From an uncultured Phycisphaerae bacterium (GTDB lineage Bacteria; Planctomycetota; Phycisphaerae; UBA1845; Fen-1342), in assembly GCA_937928595.1 (NCBI GenBank), contig CALGJV010000022.1, forward strand, positions 62,001-126,000: a stretch of DNA of 64,000 nucleotides, in the 5' to 3' direction. Position 1 is the first letter of the stretch. Every line of letters begins with the position of its first letter. The notes beneath the pieces were generated by a model, which made no database searches, was not told the origin of the DNA, and worked only from the letters and a program-made list of their open reading frames with translations. The translations under genes and the position numbers were made by a program. Positions 17,762-27,243 of the stretch are shown here, one piece after another.

Positions 17762-17833
17762 CGCTGATCAGCATAGCCCCAGTCCGGTCGCCGGGCTGGA
17801 ACGGGGGGCTGTCGGAGGTTAGCTTCTGCCGCG

Positions 17834-18127
17834 ATGGTCACCGAGACCTACATTCCCTCCGAGGTGCACTTCGGCGGCCGGCCCGTCGCCGAGGTGTTCG
17901 CGCTCGTGCTGCACGATCCGGACAGCGACGGCCCGTACGGCTCACTCACCACGCATGCGCCGTTGCCCGCCGGCGCCCGTGGCCCGCTGGAGGCCGTTGC
18001 CACGCGCGGCGGCGAGCGCTGGCGGATCACGCTCGAGCAGATCGAGGTACACAACAGCACGGCCGTGGGCTGTGAGTTCGCGGTGTTCGGTCCGATTCGT
18101 CGCGAGCGTCTGCCGGCCGACGGCTGA
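17834..18127 (+). CDS. Small hypothetical protein
   Basis: 97 residues, acidic and soluble, without a signal peptide or helices. The composition (EVHFGGRPVAEVFALVLHD, WRITLEQIEVHNSTAV) reads as a compact beta-rich domain. Codon use matches neighbouring genes, and the divergent 72-base gap to the zinc-ribbon gene is a plausible promoter region. I do not recognise the family. Confidence 0.55.
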   Translation: MVTETYIPSEVHFGGRPVAEVFALVLHDPDSDGPYGSLTTHAPLPAGARGPLEAVATRGGERWRITLEQIEVHNSTAVGCEFAVFGPIRRERLPADG

Positions 18128-18264
18128 GCCCGCGCGTCGAAACGCGGCTCAAAAGCGTGTCAGGACTGCGACACGGGGTGGCTATCTCCCTGCGATCCGT
18201 GAAGTTGGAAACCGAAGGCCAAAGACTCCGGCGAAGGTCGGGGCGAGCACGAAGGGAGACAGTC

Positions 18265-19299
18265 ATGTGCACGAAGAACCCGCAAGCGCAGCTGGTCCGT
18301 CGGGCGATGGTGCCGGTGCTGCTGGGGCTCCTCGCGGCGGCCAACGTGTCGGCCGGAGACGCGACACTGGGGTTCACGGCCCCCAGCAACACGACCAAGA
18401 AAAACGTCAAGGTCACAATCACGTATCCCAACGACCAGACGTACACAATCTCCGTGGAAATTGCCGCGGGCGACACCGCGATCCAGAAGCGGGACAAGAT
18501 CGCCGCGGCGATCGACGCCCACGCGATTCCGAACTGGCGCGTGGAGAAGCACGCAACGGAGGCCGTGCTCACGATCAAGGACTTGCCCACCGGCGCGGTC
18601 GTCAAGTTCGACCCGGGCGAGACGGGCGAGATCGCCGACACGATCCGAGTCGGCAAGCTGGCGGTCGCGGCGGCCTCGTTCGAGGGCTCGTTCGATCCGT
18701 TGGACAGCGCCGGACACCCGGCGGTTTTCGTCGCCGGCCTCATGACGGAGCTGGGCGAGTTGCGGGTCCGCGTGTCGGCGGCGGAGCTGGACTTCCAGAC
18801 GGAAGGGCCGCGGATCTGCCAGGCGTTGTTCCAGCGGCTTGCGCCGCGCGCCCCGCAGTTCGGAGCGCTGGTCAACTTCGCCGGCGATCGTCTCGAGATC
18901 TACTTTGACCCGGCGTACACGGTGACGCAGGGCGGCCTCGTGTTCGGCACGAATTCGCGCAGTGCCGGGGCCTCCGGCCGCGCGACCGTGGTCGACGACA
19001 ACGACTGCAACGGCAACGGCATCGGCGACGTCGAGGACATTCTGAGCGGCAACAGCCGCGACCTGAACGAGGACCTGGTGCCGGACGAGTGCCAGTATCG
19101 GCTCGGCGACCTGAACTGCGACGGGCACGTGGACTTCGACGACATCGACCCGTTCGTCCTCGCCCTCGGCGGCGCGGACGCCTACGGGGCGGCCTACCCG
19201 GACTGCCAGTGGCTCAACGGCGACTGCAACGGCGACGGCACCGTCAACTTCGACGACATCGACGCGTTCGTGGCGGTGCTTTCCGGCCAAGGCGGTTGA
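18265..19299 (+). CDS. Secreted protein with C-terminal dockerin-like repeats
   Basis: 344 residues. The ATG follows GAAGGGAG with good spacing; the longer upstream frame is not convincing. The signal peptide runs to about residue 31 (LLAAANVSA/GDATLG). The middle is beta-rich with no recognised domain. After a hinge with DDNDCNGNGIGDVEDILSG, two Asp-rich calcium-binding repeats follow: LNCDGHVDFDDIDPFVLALG (about 284-303) and GDCNGDGTVNFDDIDAFVAV (about 320-339). This dockerin-like ending is common on planctomycete exported proteins. The export or anchoring role is inferred, as no cohesin partner is in the window. Confidence 0.8.
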   Translation: MCTKNPQAQLVRRAMVPVLLGLLAAANVSAGDATLGFTAPSNTTKKNVKVTITYPNDQTYTISVEIAAGDTAIQKRDKIAAAIDAHAIPNWRVEKHATEAVLTIKDLPTGAVVKFDPGETGEIADTIRVGKLAVAAASFEGSFDPLDSAGHPAVFVAGLMTELGELRVRVSAAELDFQTEGPRICQALFQRLAPRAPQFGALVNFAGDRLEIYFDPAYTVTQGGLVFGTNSRSAGASGRATVVDDNDCNGNGIGDVEDILSGNSRDLNEDLVPDECQYRLGDLNCDGHVDFDDIDPFVLALGGADAYGAAYPDCQWLNGDCNGDGTVNFDDIDAFVAVLSGQGG

Positions 19300-19328
19300 T
19301 CCCCCTCCTCTGCCGCCGGCGTCGGCCC

Positions 19329-19363
19329 GGAGGCGCGGTTCGTGTTTCGCGAGCCGCGCCTCC
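19329..19363 (+). terminator. Hairpin between the dockerin gene and the efflux operon
   Basis: A perfect 10-bp stem, GGAGGCGCGG with CCGCGCCTCC, around a 15-nt loop, 30 bases after the dockerin-protein stop. There is no T tract, so it may be a weak terminator or a Rho-linked 3' end. Confidence 0.45.
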
Positions 19364-19398
19364 CGCCGCGCGCCCGCGACCCCGCGGACGCCCGCGAC

Positions 19399-19404
19399 TA
19401 TAAT
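19399..19404 (+). promoter_or_regulatory. -10 box of the macAB-like operon
   Basis: A perfect TATAAT sits in a G+C-rich gap, 54 bases before the ATG of the adaptor gene. No -35 match lies at 16-18 bp, as for other putative promoters here. Confidence 0.45.
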
Positions 19405-19458
19405 GCGCCGCCGGCGAGTGCCGCCTGCGCTGCACCGCTGAAGCGGGATAAAAGACGG

Positions 19459-20652
19459 ATGCGAACGCTGCTCGTGCTCGTGGCGCTGGGGGCTCTGGGA
19501 GTCGGGGGTTGGTTCGGATATCGCAAGTGGCTCTCACCGCCGGAACCGGTGACGTACCGTACGGCCCCCATCAAGCGCGGCACCGTCGTCGCGACCGTCT
19601 CCGCGACGGGGACCGTCCAGCCGCTTCTGAAGGTCCTCGTCGGCTCGCAGGTCAGCGGCACCGTGACGCAGTGGTACGCCGACTTCAACCAGCGCGTCGA
19701 GAAGGATTTCGTGCTGGCGGTGCTGGACCAGGACCGTTTCAAGGCCCAGGTGGACCAGCGGAACGCGGCCGTGGCGGTCGCCCGCGCCCAGGTCGAGGAA
19801 GCCGAGGCGCGGTATGCGACGGCCGCGCTCGAGCGTGCGCGGATCGAAAGCGCGTTTCAGCGCACGGCCGCATCCGAGTTCGAGCTCGAGTCGACGCGCG
19901 CGGCCGAACGTGCCGCGCGGGCGGCGCTGCACGCCGCGCAGGCCCAGTTGACCGCGGCCGAGGCGGATGCGCGCATGGCGAAGATCGAGCTGGACAAGAC
20001 CATCATCCGTTCGCCCATCGATGGCGTGGTCATCTCGCGGGACGTGGACGCCGGGCAGACAGTGGCGGCCTCGCTGTCGGCGCCGACGCTGTTCACGATC
20101 GCGAACGACCTGACGCAGATGCAGGTCCAGGCGGCGGTCAGCGAGACGGACATCGGTAACGTCTGGGAGGGCATGGAGGCCGAGTTCCGGGTCGACGCCT
20201 TCCCGAACCGACGGTTCCGCGGGCGTGTCGCGCAGGTGCGCTACGCCGAGACGGTCGTCGACAACGTCGTGACCTACACGACGCTGATCAACGTGGATAA
20301 TCCGGACCTGCTGCTGCGGCCCGGCATGACGGCCACGATCCTGTTCCAGGTGGCGAAGGCCGAGGACGTGCTGGTCGTGCCGAACGCGGCGCTGCGGTTC
20401 AACCCGCAGGCCGACACGGCCGCGATCAACTGGAACCGGCCGGGCCGGGGGGCCCCGATGCAGCCGCGTGTGTTCCGACTCGAGGCGCAGAAGCTGGTCG
20501 AGGTTCCGGTGGAGATCGGCCTGAACGACGGGAGCTTCACCGAAATCCGCACGGCGCAGCTCAAGGAGGGGGATGACGTGGTGGTTGAGCAGACCATCCG
20601 GGGCGGCGGTGCCGTGCGCGCGGCGCCCGCCCAGCGCATGCCCAGGATGTAA
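19459..20652 (+). CDS. Efflux periplasmic adaptor (MacA/HlyD-type)
   Basis: 397-residue membrane-fusion protein of a tripartite ABC exporter. An N-terminal anchor helix (about 4-18, VLVALGALGVGGWFG) is followed by the lipoyl half RGTVVATVSATGTVQPLLKV. A coiled-coil hairpin spans about 95-180, with many Ala/Glu/Arg heptads, then the second lipoyl half (IRSPIDGVVISRDVDAGQTV) and a beta-barrel domain. These are the MacA features. The start is the ATG of MRTLLVLVALG. The next two genes encode its ABC partner; no TolC-like outer-membrane gene is adjacent. Confidence 0.9.
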   Translation: MRTLLVLVALGALGVGGWFGYRKWLSPPEPVTYRTAPIKRGTVVATVSATGTVQPLLKVLVGSQVSGTVTQWYADFNQRVEKDFVLAVLDQDRFKAQVDQRNAAVAVARAQVEEAEARYATAALERARIESAFQRTAASEFELESTRAAERAARAALHAAQAQLTAAEADARMAKIELDKTIIRSPIDGVVISRDVDAGQTVAASLSAPTLFTIANDLTQMQVQAAVSETDIGNVWEGMEAEFRVDAFPNRRFRGRVAQVRYAETVVDNVVTYTTLINVDNPDLLLRPGMTATILFQVAKAEDVLVVPNAALRFNPQADTAAINWNRPGRGAPMQPRVFRLEAQKLVEVPVEIGLNDGSFTEIRTAQLKEGDDVVVEQTIRGGGAVRAAPAQRMPRM

Positions 20653-21360
20653 ATGGATACGCCGCTGATCCGCACGGTGGACGCCTGGAAGACCTACCGC
20701 GTCGAGGAGATCGAGATCCCGGCGGTGCGCGGGGTGTCGCTGGAAATCGCAGCCGGCGAGTTCGTGGCCATCACCGGCGCCAGCGGGTCCGGCAAGTCGA
20801 CGTTCATGCACCTGCTCGGTTGCCTCGACCGGCTCGACCGCGGCCGGTACGAGTTCGAGGGCCGCGCCGTCGAGCGTCTCTCGCGTCGGGAACTGGCGCA
20901 CCTCCGCAACCGCCGCATCGGGTTCGTCTTTCAGAGCTTCAACCTGCTGGCCCGCACCAGCATCGTGGACAACGTGGCGCTGCCCCTGGCTTACCAGGGG
21001 GTCGGGCGCCGCGAGCGGCGCCGCCGAGCGGCATCGCTGCTCGAGCGCGTCGGCCTGGCCGACCGCCTGCGGCACCAGCCGAATCAGCTCTCGGGCGGTC
21101 AGCAGCAGCGTGTGGCCATCGCCCGGGCGCTGGTGACGGCCCCGGCCGTCGTGCTCGCCGACGAGCCGACGGGGAATCTCGACACCACCACGAGCCTCGA
21201 GATCATGCGCCTGTTGCAGGAGATGAATCGGGAAGCCGGGGTCGGCATCGTCGTGGTGACGCACGAGCCGGATATCGCCGCGTTCGCGCTGCGGCAGGTT
21301 ATGTTCCGCGACGGACAGGTGGTGCGCGACACCGCGTCGCAGAACCCGGTGGCGGCCTGA
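20653..21360 (+). CDS. ABC transporter ATP-binding protein (MacB/LolD-like)
   Basis: 235-residue ATPase. Walker A is GASGSGKSTF (about 40-49), the Q-loop FVFQSFNLL, the signature LSGGQQQRVAIARAL (about 146-160), Walker B VVLADEPTGNLD, and the switch His is in VVVTHEPD. It starts directly after the adaptor stop and ends one base before the permease start, so the three genes form one unit. In MacB proper the ATPase and permease are fused; here they are separate. Confidence 0.93.
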   Translation: MDTPLIRTVDAWKTYRVEEIEIPAVRGVSLEIAAGEFVAITGASGSGKSTFMHLLGCLDRLDRGRYEFEGRAVERLSRRELAHLRNRRIGFVFQSFNLLARTSIVDNVALPLAYQGVGRRERRRRAASLLERVGLADRLRHQPNQLSGGQQQRVAIARALVTAPAVVLADEPTGNLDTTTSLEIMRLLQEMNREAGVGIVVVTHEPDIAAFALRQVMFRDGQVVRDTASQNPVAA

Positions 21361-21361
21361 C

Positions 21362-22579
21362 ATGGGGCTCCTGACCGTTATCGCCGAAGCACTCCACAGT
21401 CTGGGCAAGAACAAGGTGCGCACCGCGCTGTCCGTGCTCGGCATCGTCATCGGCATCGGCGCCGTCATCGCGATGGTGGCCGTCGCCCGGGGCGCGCAGC
21501 GGAAAGTCGAGCGCGAAATCGCGGCCATCGGCGACGACTGGCTGGCGATCTGGTATACGGGCACGAGCCGCGGCGGGGTGCATCGCGACCAGACCACGCC
21601 GCCCAATCAGGCCAGGGAGGACGCCGAGGCGATCGAACGCGAATGCAGCGGCGTGCGGGCCGCCAGTCCGACCAACCGCGTCCCGGCCCAGGTCATCTCG
21701 CAATACGGCAACTATCGCACCGGCGTGATGGGCGTCTACCCCAACTTCTTCGACATCCGCCGCTGGAACGCGCAAGTCGGCCGGCTCTTCACGGTCGAGG
21801 ACATGGCCATGCAGGCCAAGGTCGCCTGCATCGGCACCACCGCCGCCCGCGAGCTGTTCGGCTCGGTCAACCCGGTCGGGCAGACGATCCGCGTCAACCG
21901 CGTCGCCTTCGAGGTCATCGGCCTGCTCGATTCCAAGGGCGTCGGCAGCGACGGCCGCGACTTCGACGACATCATCCTGTTCCCATTCACGTCGTTTCAG
22001 CGGCTCATCGCCGGCAACGAGCCGTCCGGCACGATCTTCGCGGCCGCCAAGCCGGGTGTTCCGCTGGCCGTCGCGAAGGAACAGATCCGGCAGCTCCTGC
22101 GACAGCGGCGCCGGCTGGCCGACACGGAGGAGGACACGTTCCGGATCATGGACCGCTCGCTGATGGCCGAGGCCAACGCCGCGGCCACGAACACGTTCAA
22201 CCTGCTGTTGACCTCGATCGCGTCGATCTCGCTGCTGGTCGGGGGCGTTGGCATCATGAACATTATGCTGGTGTCGGTCACCGAGCGGACGCGCGAAATC
22301 GGTCTGCGCATGGCGATCGGCGCCCACGGCACGCAGATTCTGGGCCAGTTCCTGTGCGAAGCGATCGTGTTGTGCGTGATCGGCGGACTGCTGGGCTTCG
22401 GGCTGGGCGTGGGCCTGGCGCAGGTCGTGGCCCAGTCCTTCCAATGGGAGACCGAGATCTCGTACTGGATGGCGGCGGTGGCGATCGGCTTCGCCACGCT
22501 GGTGGGCGTGTTCTTCGGGTTCTACCCGGCCTGGCGCGCCAGTCGGCTCAACCCGATCGACGCGCTGCGGTTCGAGTAG
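21362..22579 (+). CDS. ABC transporter permease (MacB-type, FtsX fold)
   Basis: 405 residues with four transmembrane helices. One follows the N-terminal KVRTALSVLGIVIGIGAVIAM; a large periplasmic MacB domain covers about 55-265; three more helices are at about 280-305, 330-360 and 370-395. The FtsX motif MNIMLVSVTERTREIGLRMAIGA (about 299-321) is typical. With the adaptor and ATPase it forms a MacAB-like exporter that moves substrates from the periplasmic side. Candidate cargo includes lipids, peptides or antibiotics (inference). Confidence 0.92.
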   Translation: MGLLTVIAEALHSLGKNKVRTALSVLGIVIGIGAVIAMVAVARGAQRKVEREIAAIGDDWLAIWYTGTSRGGVHRDQTTPPNQAREDAEAIERECSGVRAASPTNRVPAQVISQYGNYRTGVMGVYPNFFDIRRWNAQVGRLFTVEDMAMQAKVACIGTTAARELFGSVNPVGQTIRVNRVAFEVIGLLDSKGVGSDGRDFDDIILFPFTSFQRLIAGNEPSGTIFAAAKPGVPLAVAKEQIRQLLRQRRRLADTEEDTFRIMDRSLMAEANAAATNTFNLLLTSIASISLLVGGVGIMNIMLVSVTERTREIGLRMAIGAHGTQILGQFLCEAIVLCVIGGLLGFGLGVGLAQVVAQSFQWETEISYWMAAVAIGFATLVGVFFGFYPAWRASRLNPIDALRFE

Positions 22580-22588
22580 CGGCGGGCC

Positions 22589-23755
22589 TCAGAACGCCTC
22601 CACGCCCGTGATCTGCCGCCCGACGATGAGCTGGTGGATCGTCTCCGTGCCCTCGTACGTGATGACGCTCTCGAGGTTCAGCATGTGCCGCACCGGCACC
22701 TGCTCCACGCTGATGCCGCCCGCCCCCAGCAGGTCCCGCGCCTCCCGGGCCACATCCAGCGCCATGCGCACGTTGTTCCACTTGGCCAGCGACACCTGCG
22801 TGTGGTGCATGCGGTCCTGATCCTTGAGCCGACCCAGCTGCCACGCCAGAAGCTGGGCCGTCGTGATGCGCCGCAGCATGTCCGCCAGCCGCTGCTGGAT
22901 GATCTGCTTGTGGATCAGCGTCTGGCCGAAGAGGGTCCGCTGCTCGGCGAAGGTGAGCGCCTCCCGGTAGCACGCCTGCGCCGCCCCGATCGCGCCCCAG
23001 GCGATCCCGTAGCGGGCCTGGGTCAAGCAGCTCAGCGGCGCCGACAGCCCGGCGGCCTCCGGCAGCCGGTTGCGCTCCGGGACCCGACAGTCGTCGAAGA
23101 ACAGCTCCGAAGTGACCGACGCCCGCAGCGAGAACTTGTGGTGGATATCACGGGCCGTGTAGCCGGGCGTCCCCTTTTCGACGAGGAAACCGCGGACGCC
23201 GTCGTCCGTTCGGGCCCACACCACCGCCACGTCCGCGACCGTTCCGTTCGTGATCCACATCTTCGCCCCGTTCAAGACCCAGTCGCCGGCGGACTTTCGC
23301 GCGTGGGTCTTCATCGTGCCCGGATCCGAGCCGCCGTCGGGCTCGGTCAGGCCGAAGCAACCCACCTTCTCCGCCCGGGCCAGCGCCGGAAGCCACCGCT
23401 CCTTCTGCTCGGCCGACCCGTAGCGGTGAATCGGGTACATGACCAGGCCGCTCTGCACCGAGGCGAAGCTCCGCAACCCGCTGTCGCCCCGCTCCAGCTC
23501 CTGCATGATGAGCCCGTACGCGATGTTGCTCAGGCCCGCACAGCCGTAGTCCTTGAACGTCGGGCCGAACAGCCCCAGCGCGGCCATCTCCGACACCAGC
23601 TCGGTGGGAAAACGCTCGTGCTCGAAGCAGTCCGCGATGATCGGCAGGACGCGTTCGTCCACGAAGCGCCCCACGGCGTCACGCACGTGGCGTTCGTCGT
23701 CCGTCAGCAGGCCGTCCAGCTCGAGGAAATCCGGTGTGCGGGTGTCCGGGGTCAC
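22589..23755 (-). CDS. Acyl-CoA dehydrogenase, glutaryl-CoA dehydrogenase subgroup
   Basis: FAD enzyme of 388 residues, normal length. Visible segments are the FAD/substrate strand GCFGLTEPDGGSDPGTMKT, the KMWITNGTVADVAVVWA strand and the C-terminal active site YEGTETIHQLIVGRQITG. The catalytic base is Glu368. The 'YEGT-x-x-IH' context and the N-terminus (DDERHVRDAVGRFVDERVLP) point to the glutaryl-CoA dehydrogenase group, in lysine/tryptophan breakdown, rather than short-chain enzymes. No electron-transfer flavoprotein genes are nearby. It converges on the permease gene, 9 bases away. Confidence 0.88.
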   Translation of the reverse strand: MTPDTRTPDFLELDGLLTDDERHVRDAVGRFVDERVLPIIADCFEHERFPTELVSEMAALGLFGPTFKDYGCAGLSNIAYGLIMQELERGDSGLRSFASVQSGLVMYPIHRYGSAEQKERWLPALARAEKVGCFGLTEPDGGSDPGTMKTHARKSAGDWVLNGAKMWITNGTVADVAVVWARTDDGVRGFLVEKGTPGYTARDIHHKFSLRASVTSELFFDDCRVPERNRLPEAAGLSAPLSCLTQARYGIAWGAIGAAQACYREALTFAEQRTLFGQTLIHKQIIQQRLADMLRRITTAQLLAWQLGRLKDQDRMHHTQVSLAKWNNVRMALDVAREARDLLGAGGISVEQVPVRHMLNLESVITYEGTETIHQLIVGRQITGVEAF

Positions 23756-24032
23756 GTGATTGTGCTCCGATCAGCAGGGTCGGGCCCCCAACCGTCGCGC
23801 GACGACCGCGGCGTCGCGAAATCGGGAGTGGCGCCCGCGGCGCGCCGGCGTCAACGCCGCGCGCGCTCGGATTCTAGGGTCCATCCGTCCGACCGGCGAC
23901 CCCACGGCTTCCCCCGGCCGACCGGTCGGCCGAGCGCCGCTTGCGGGGCAGTGCCCCGGGGCCTAAAAAGCAGGTGGCGGCCGATCCTGCGCGGGCGTAG
24001 CCCAATCGGCCGGTCGCGAAGCCGAGCCTTCG

Positions 24033-25952
24033 ATGCCGTTGAAGATCCGGTGTCCGCACTGTCGCCGTGTGCTGATCGCGGAAGACGACGTAGCCGGGCA
24101 GACCAAAGCCTGCCCGGCCTGCGGACGTGTCCTCAACGTGCCGCTGCCAACGATCCCGGAGCCGGCCGAGCCCCAGGCCCCGCCCCGGCTCGCCTGCCCC
24201 CACTGCGGTATCGAAGTGGCACCGGCGGCCGCCGTCTGCCACCAATGCTACACCGACCTGATCACCGGACGCCGTCTGCCGCTGCGGCAGCGTTGGCGCC
24301 GGTACTCCTGGCGGCGGTGGGGCGCGGTCGGCATCACCGCGGGGCTGCTGATCGGGGGCGTGCTGCTCGGGCTGCACTTCCGCCGCCTGCGCACCGTGAG
24401 CCCCGAGCTGGTGTACCGCCCCCCGCCGCCCGTCGCCGTGCCCGCAGCGGAACTGGCCGCCGAGTTGCTCGGCGCCCGCGATGAGACCGGCCGCCGCGCT
24501 GCAATCGCCCGGCTGGAGCCCCACGGCGCGGCCATCGCCGACGCGCTGGCCGAGGCCCTCGTCGAGTCCCTCCGAGCAGTGCCGGACGCGGCGCGTACCG
24601 GCAGCCAGCTCGCCGCGATCGACCTGCTGGGACGCTGCGGCGCGACCGCGGACGGCGCCGGCGTGCGGGCGGCACTGTCCGCCTGTGAATCACAGCCCGC
24701 ACTCCGTGCCGCCGCATTGCGGGCGCGCGGGCTTATCGGCGACGCCGCGGCGCTCGAGGCCCTGGCTGCGGTCTGGGTCGGCGAAGTCCGGCGGGCCGCG
24801 TTCCTGGCACGGCTCGAGCGCGTATCACCGTCGGGGGACAAGGACGCCCGGCGGGTTGCGAGCGACATCGTGCGTCGAGCCCAGGCCCGCGCAGGCGACG
24901 GTTTGCGGGCGCTGGCCGTCGATTCCGCGCCGGCGGTCTTCAGCGCCGTCCTGGCGCCGTACTGGGAAAGCTGGTCCTGGCTGGGGCACACACGGGGCGA
25001 TGCGCTGGCGGACGCCGTGTTCGAGCTTGCGCGTCCGGCGGAGGGTTCGCTCGATTTTCGGGCGGACGACGTGCGCCGTCCGCGTGATGTCCTGCGGCGC
25101 GTGGGACAGCTCGCCGCCCCGGAGACCCGGGCGGCGGCGGGACTCGCACTGCTGCGGCGCGGCCCGCAGTACCAGAGCGTGTACGCCGAGATCTCCGCGG
25201 CCCTCGGCGCCGCGCTGGCCGGCGCCCCCCCGGCAACCCAGCAGCGCCTGACTTGGTCAATCGCCGTCCTGCGCGGCAAGCTCTTCGGCAACGTCGCCCG
25301 CGACCACCCGTTGGACGTGAGCGCGAGCGAGGTCGCGGAGGCCCTCGCTTGGGCGGGGGTGGACTCCCCGGCCGGCTCGGGCGGCGTTGCGTACCCCGAG
25401 ATGCCGATCTTGACCTGGCGGGCCCGCACCGGGCGCGCTGAGGCCGAACGGGCCCTGCTCGCCGAGTTCGCACGCGGCTGGCCGGCCGTGCCGGCTGCGC
25501 TGGACCGGTGGCGGGCGGCCGGACTCGGCTCGTCCCCCGCCGTTCACGCACTGCTGGACCCCGGGCAGCGCACGCCGCAATATCCGGCCGTCGCGGCGGC
25601 GCTCGTCATCGCCGCCGAAGCCGGCGATCGGGCCGTGCGGCCCCAGCTGGAGCTATGGGTCGAGGCCGTGGACCAGCCCGCCTGGTTGCGGGCGATGGCC
25701 TACACTGTGTTGGGCAGCCTGGACGCCCGGGCCGGCGCGTGGGACAGCGGTTGGCCGGCCGGCCTGACGCTCGACCCGGCCGCCCTGGAGAGCGGAGCGC
25801 CGGGGTGGGACCTGTTCGGCCGGATCATCGCGGCGGGCGGCCCGGCGGCGGTCCGGCGGCTCGAGGAAACGAAAAGCGCTTCGCTGTCGACGGAGGTGCG
25901 GAGCCGGCTGGTGCAGGCGGCCCGACGCGCCGCGGAGCGAACCGGGCCGTGA
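24033..25952 (+). CDS. Zinc-ribbon membrane protein with HEAT-like repeats
   Basis: 639 residues. Two N-terminal zinc ribbons are visible (CPHC...CPAC at about 8-33, CPHC...CHQC at about 51-70). A transmembrane helix follows at about 92-112 (WGAVGITAGLLIGGVLLGLHF). The long C-terminal part (about 135-630) consists of Ala/Leu-rich helical pairs resembling HEAT/armadillo repeats, for instance LLGRCGATADGAGVRAALSA. No catalytic motif is visible; a scaffold or protein-interaction role is the most that can be inferred. The rhomboid gene starts 21 bases later, so the pair may be one operon. Confidence 0.72.
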   Translation: MPLKIRCPHCRRVLIAEDDVAGQTKACPACGRVLNVPLPTIPEPAEPQAPPRLACPHCGIEVAPAAAVCHQCYTDLITGRRLPLRQRWRRYSWRRWGAVGITAGLLIGGVLLGLHFRRLRTVSPELVYRPPPPVAVPAAELAAELLGARDETGRRAAIARLEPHGAAIADALAEALVESLRAVPDAARTGSQLAAIDLLGRCGATADGAGVRAALSACESQPALRAAALRARGLIGDAAALEALAAVWVGEVRRAAFLARLERVSPSGDKDARRVASDIVRRAQARAGDGLRALAVDSAPAVFSAVLAPYWESWSWLGHTRGDALADAVFELARPAEGSLDFRADDVRRPRDVLRRVGQLAAPETRAAAGLALLRRGPQYQSVYAEISAALGAALAGAPPATQQRLTWSIAVLRGKLFGNVARDHPLDVSASEVAEALAWAGVDSPAGSGGVAYPEMPILTWRARTGRAEAERALLAEFARGWPAVPAALDRWRAAGLGSSPAVHALLDPGQRTPQYPAVAAALVIAAEAGDRAVRPQLELWVEAVDQPAWLRAMAYTVLGSLDARAGAWDSGWPAGLTLDPAALESGAPGWDLFGRIIAAGGPAAVRRLEETKSASLSTEVRSRLVQAARRAAERTGP

Positions 25953-25973
25953 CGGGCCCCAAGGAACCCCGGC

Positions 25974-27158
25974 ATGTTGATTCCGATCGGGACCGAGTAC
26001 CGCAGCCGCGTAACGCCGCTCGCGAACTATGCGATCGTCGCGCTCAACGTGCTCGTGTTCCTGTTCACCGACTGGCTGGGAGGTGAGGCGGGCCAGCAAC
26101 TCAAGACGTTCTACGCCCTCGACGCGGCCCGGCCGACGCTCCACCAGTACCTGACGTACCAGTTCCTGCACGGCGACGTGCTGCACCTCGGTGGGAACAT
26201 GCTGTTCCTGTGGATCTTCGGAAACGCGGTCTGCTCGCGAATGGGGTCGCTGCCCTACATCATCTTCTACCTCGCGGGCGGCGTCTGCGCGGGCGTCGCG
26301 TTCACAGCCACCGCGGACAACCCGCTGGTCGGTGCGTCGGGCGCGATCGCGGCCGTGACAACGGCCTTCCTGGCGCTGTTTCCGCGGGTGCACGTCACGC
26401 TGTTGGTCTGGATGTTCTTCATCTTCACGTTCCAGGTGCCCGCGATGATCCTGATCGTGTTCAAGATCATCCTGTGGGACAACATCGTAGCGCCGTCGCT
26501 GGAGCAGGGAGCGGCCTCCAACGTCGCCTACTCGGCGCACCTCGGCGGCTACGCGTTCGGGTTCTCCGTGGCGATGGGACTGCTGGCGCTGCGGGCCCTG
26601 CCCCGCAACCAGTTTGACCTGCCCGCCCTGTGGAACCGGTGGAGCCGGCGCCAGGGGTGGGTGCCGGTCGCGGCGCCGACCGCCCGCCCGGTGGCGGTCG
26701 AGGAGCTGGGCTCCCGCCCGCTGCAAGCGCCCCCGCTGACGCCGGTCGAGGAGGCGCGCGAACGCATCGCGAACGCGCTCGCACAGCGCGACCCCGAGGC
26801 CGCTGTGCAGGGCTACTTTCGGCTGCTCGAGCTGGACCCGACTCAGGTGCTCGCACGCACGCAGCAGCTCGAGATCGCCAACTACCTCGCGCAAAGCCGC
26901 CAGTACGAAGCGGCCGCCGCTGCGTACGAGGCGTTCCTCGACGCGTACCCGGGCACGGCCGATGCTGCGCCGGTGCAGCTCTACGTCGGGCTGATCTACA
27001 GCCGCTATCTCCAGCGGTACGACAAGGCGGCGTTGCACCTGCGGCGGGCCCTCGAGGGGCTCCAGCTCGACGCCCAGCGCACGCTGGCCGAGGAGGAGCT
27101 CCGCGTGGCACTGGCCCGGCTGGTGGGTGGATCCGGCACGCCACCACCCGATGCCTGA
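25974..27158 (+). CDS. Rhomboid-family intramembrane serine protease with TPR tail
   Basis: 394 residues. The rhomboid domain covers about 10-205, with six helices. The catalytic dyad is Ser122 in the VGASGAIAA motif and His189 in YSAHLGGYAFGF; the conserved HLGGNMLFLWIFG is near 71-83. Residues about 250-385 form tetratricopeptide-type helical repeats (PEAAVQGYFRLLELDPTQ, QYEAAAAAYEAFLDAYPG). All residues needed for cleavage inside the membrane are present. The fusion to TPR repeats suggests cytoplasmic partner binding (inference). Confidence 0.9.
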   Translation: MLIPIGTEYRSRVTPLANYAIVALNVLVFLFTDWLGGEAGQQLKTFYALDAARPTLHQYLTYQFLHGDVLHLGGNMLFLWIFGNAVCSRMGSLPYIIFYLAGGVCAGVAFTATADNPLVGASGAIAAVTTAFLALFPRVHVTLLVWMFFIFTFQVPAMILIVFKIILWDNIVAPSLEQGAASNVAYSAHLGGYAFGFSVAMGLLALRALPRNQFDLPALWNRWSRRQGWVPVAAPTARPVAVEELGSRPLQAPPLTPVEEARERIANALAQRDPEAAVQGYFRLLELDPTQVLARTQQLEIANYLAQSRQYEAAAAAYEAFLDAYPGTADAAPVQLYVGLIYSRYLQRYDKAALHLRRALEGLQLDAQRTLAEEELRVALARLVGGSGTPPPDA

Positions 27159-27243
27159 CGCGGCCGCCGATTGAAATCGCGCGGTTGGCCCCCGACAATC
27201 GCTGGGCGCGCAGCGGTTCGGCCCGCTGCCCCGGAGGTACCGT

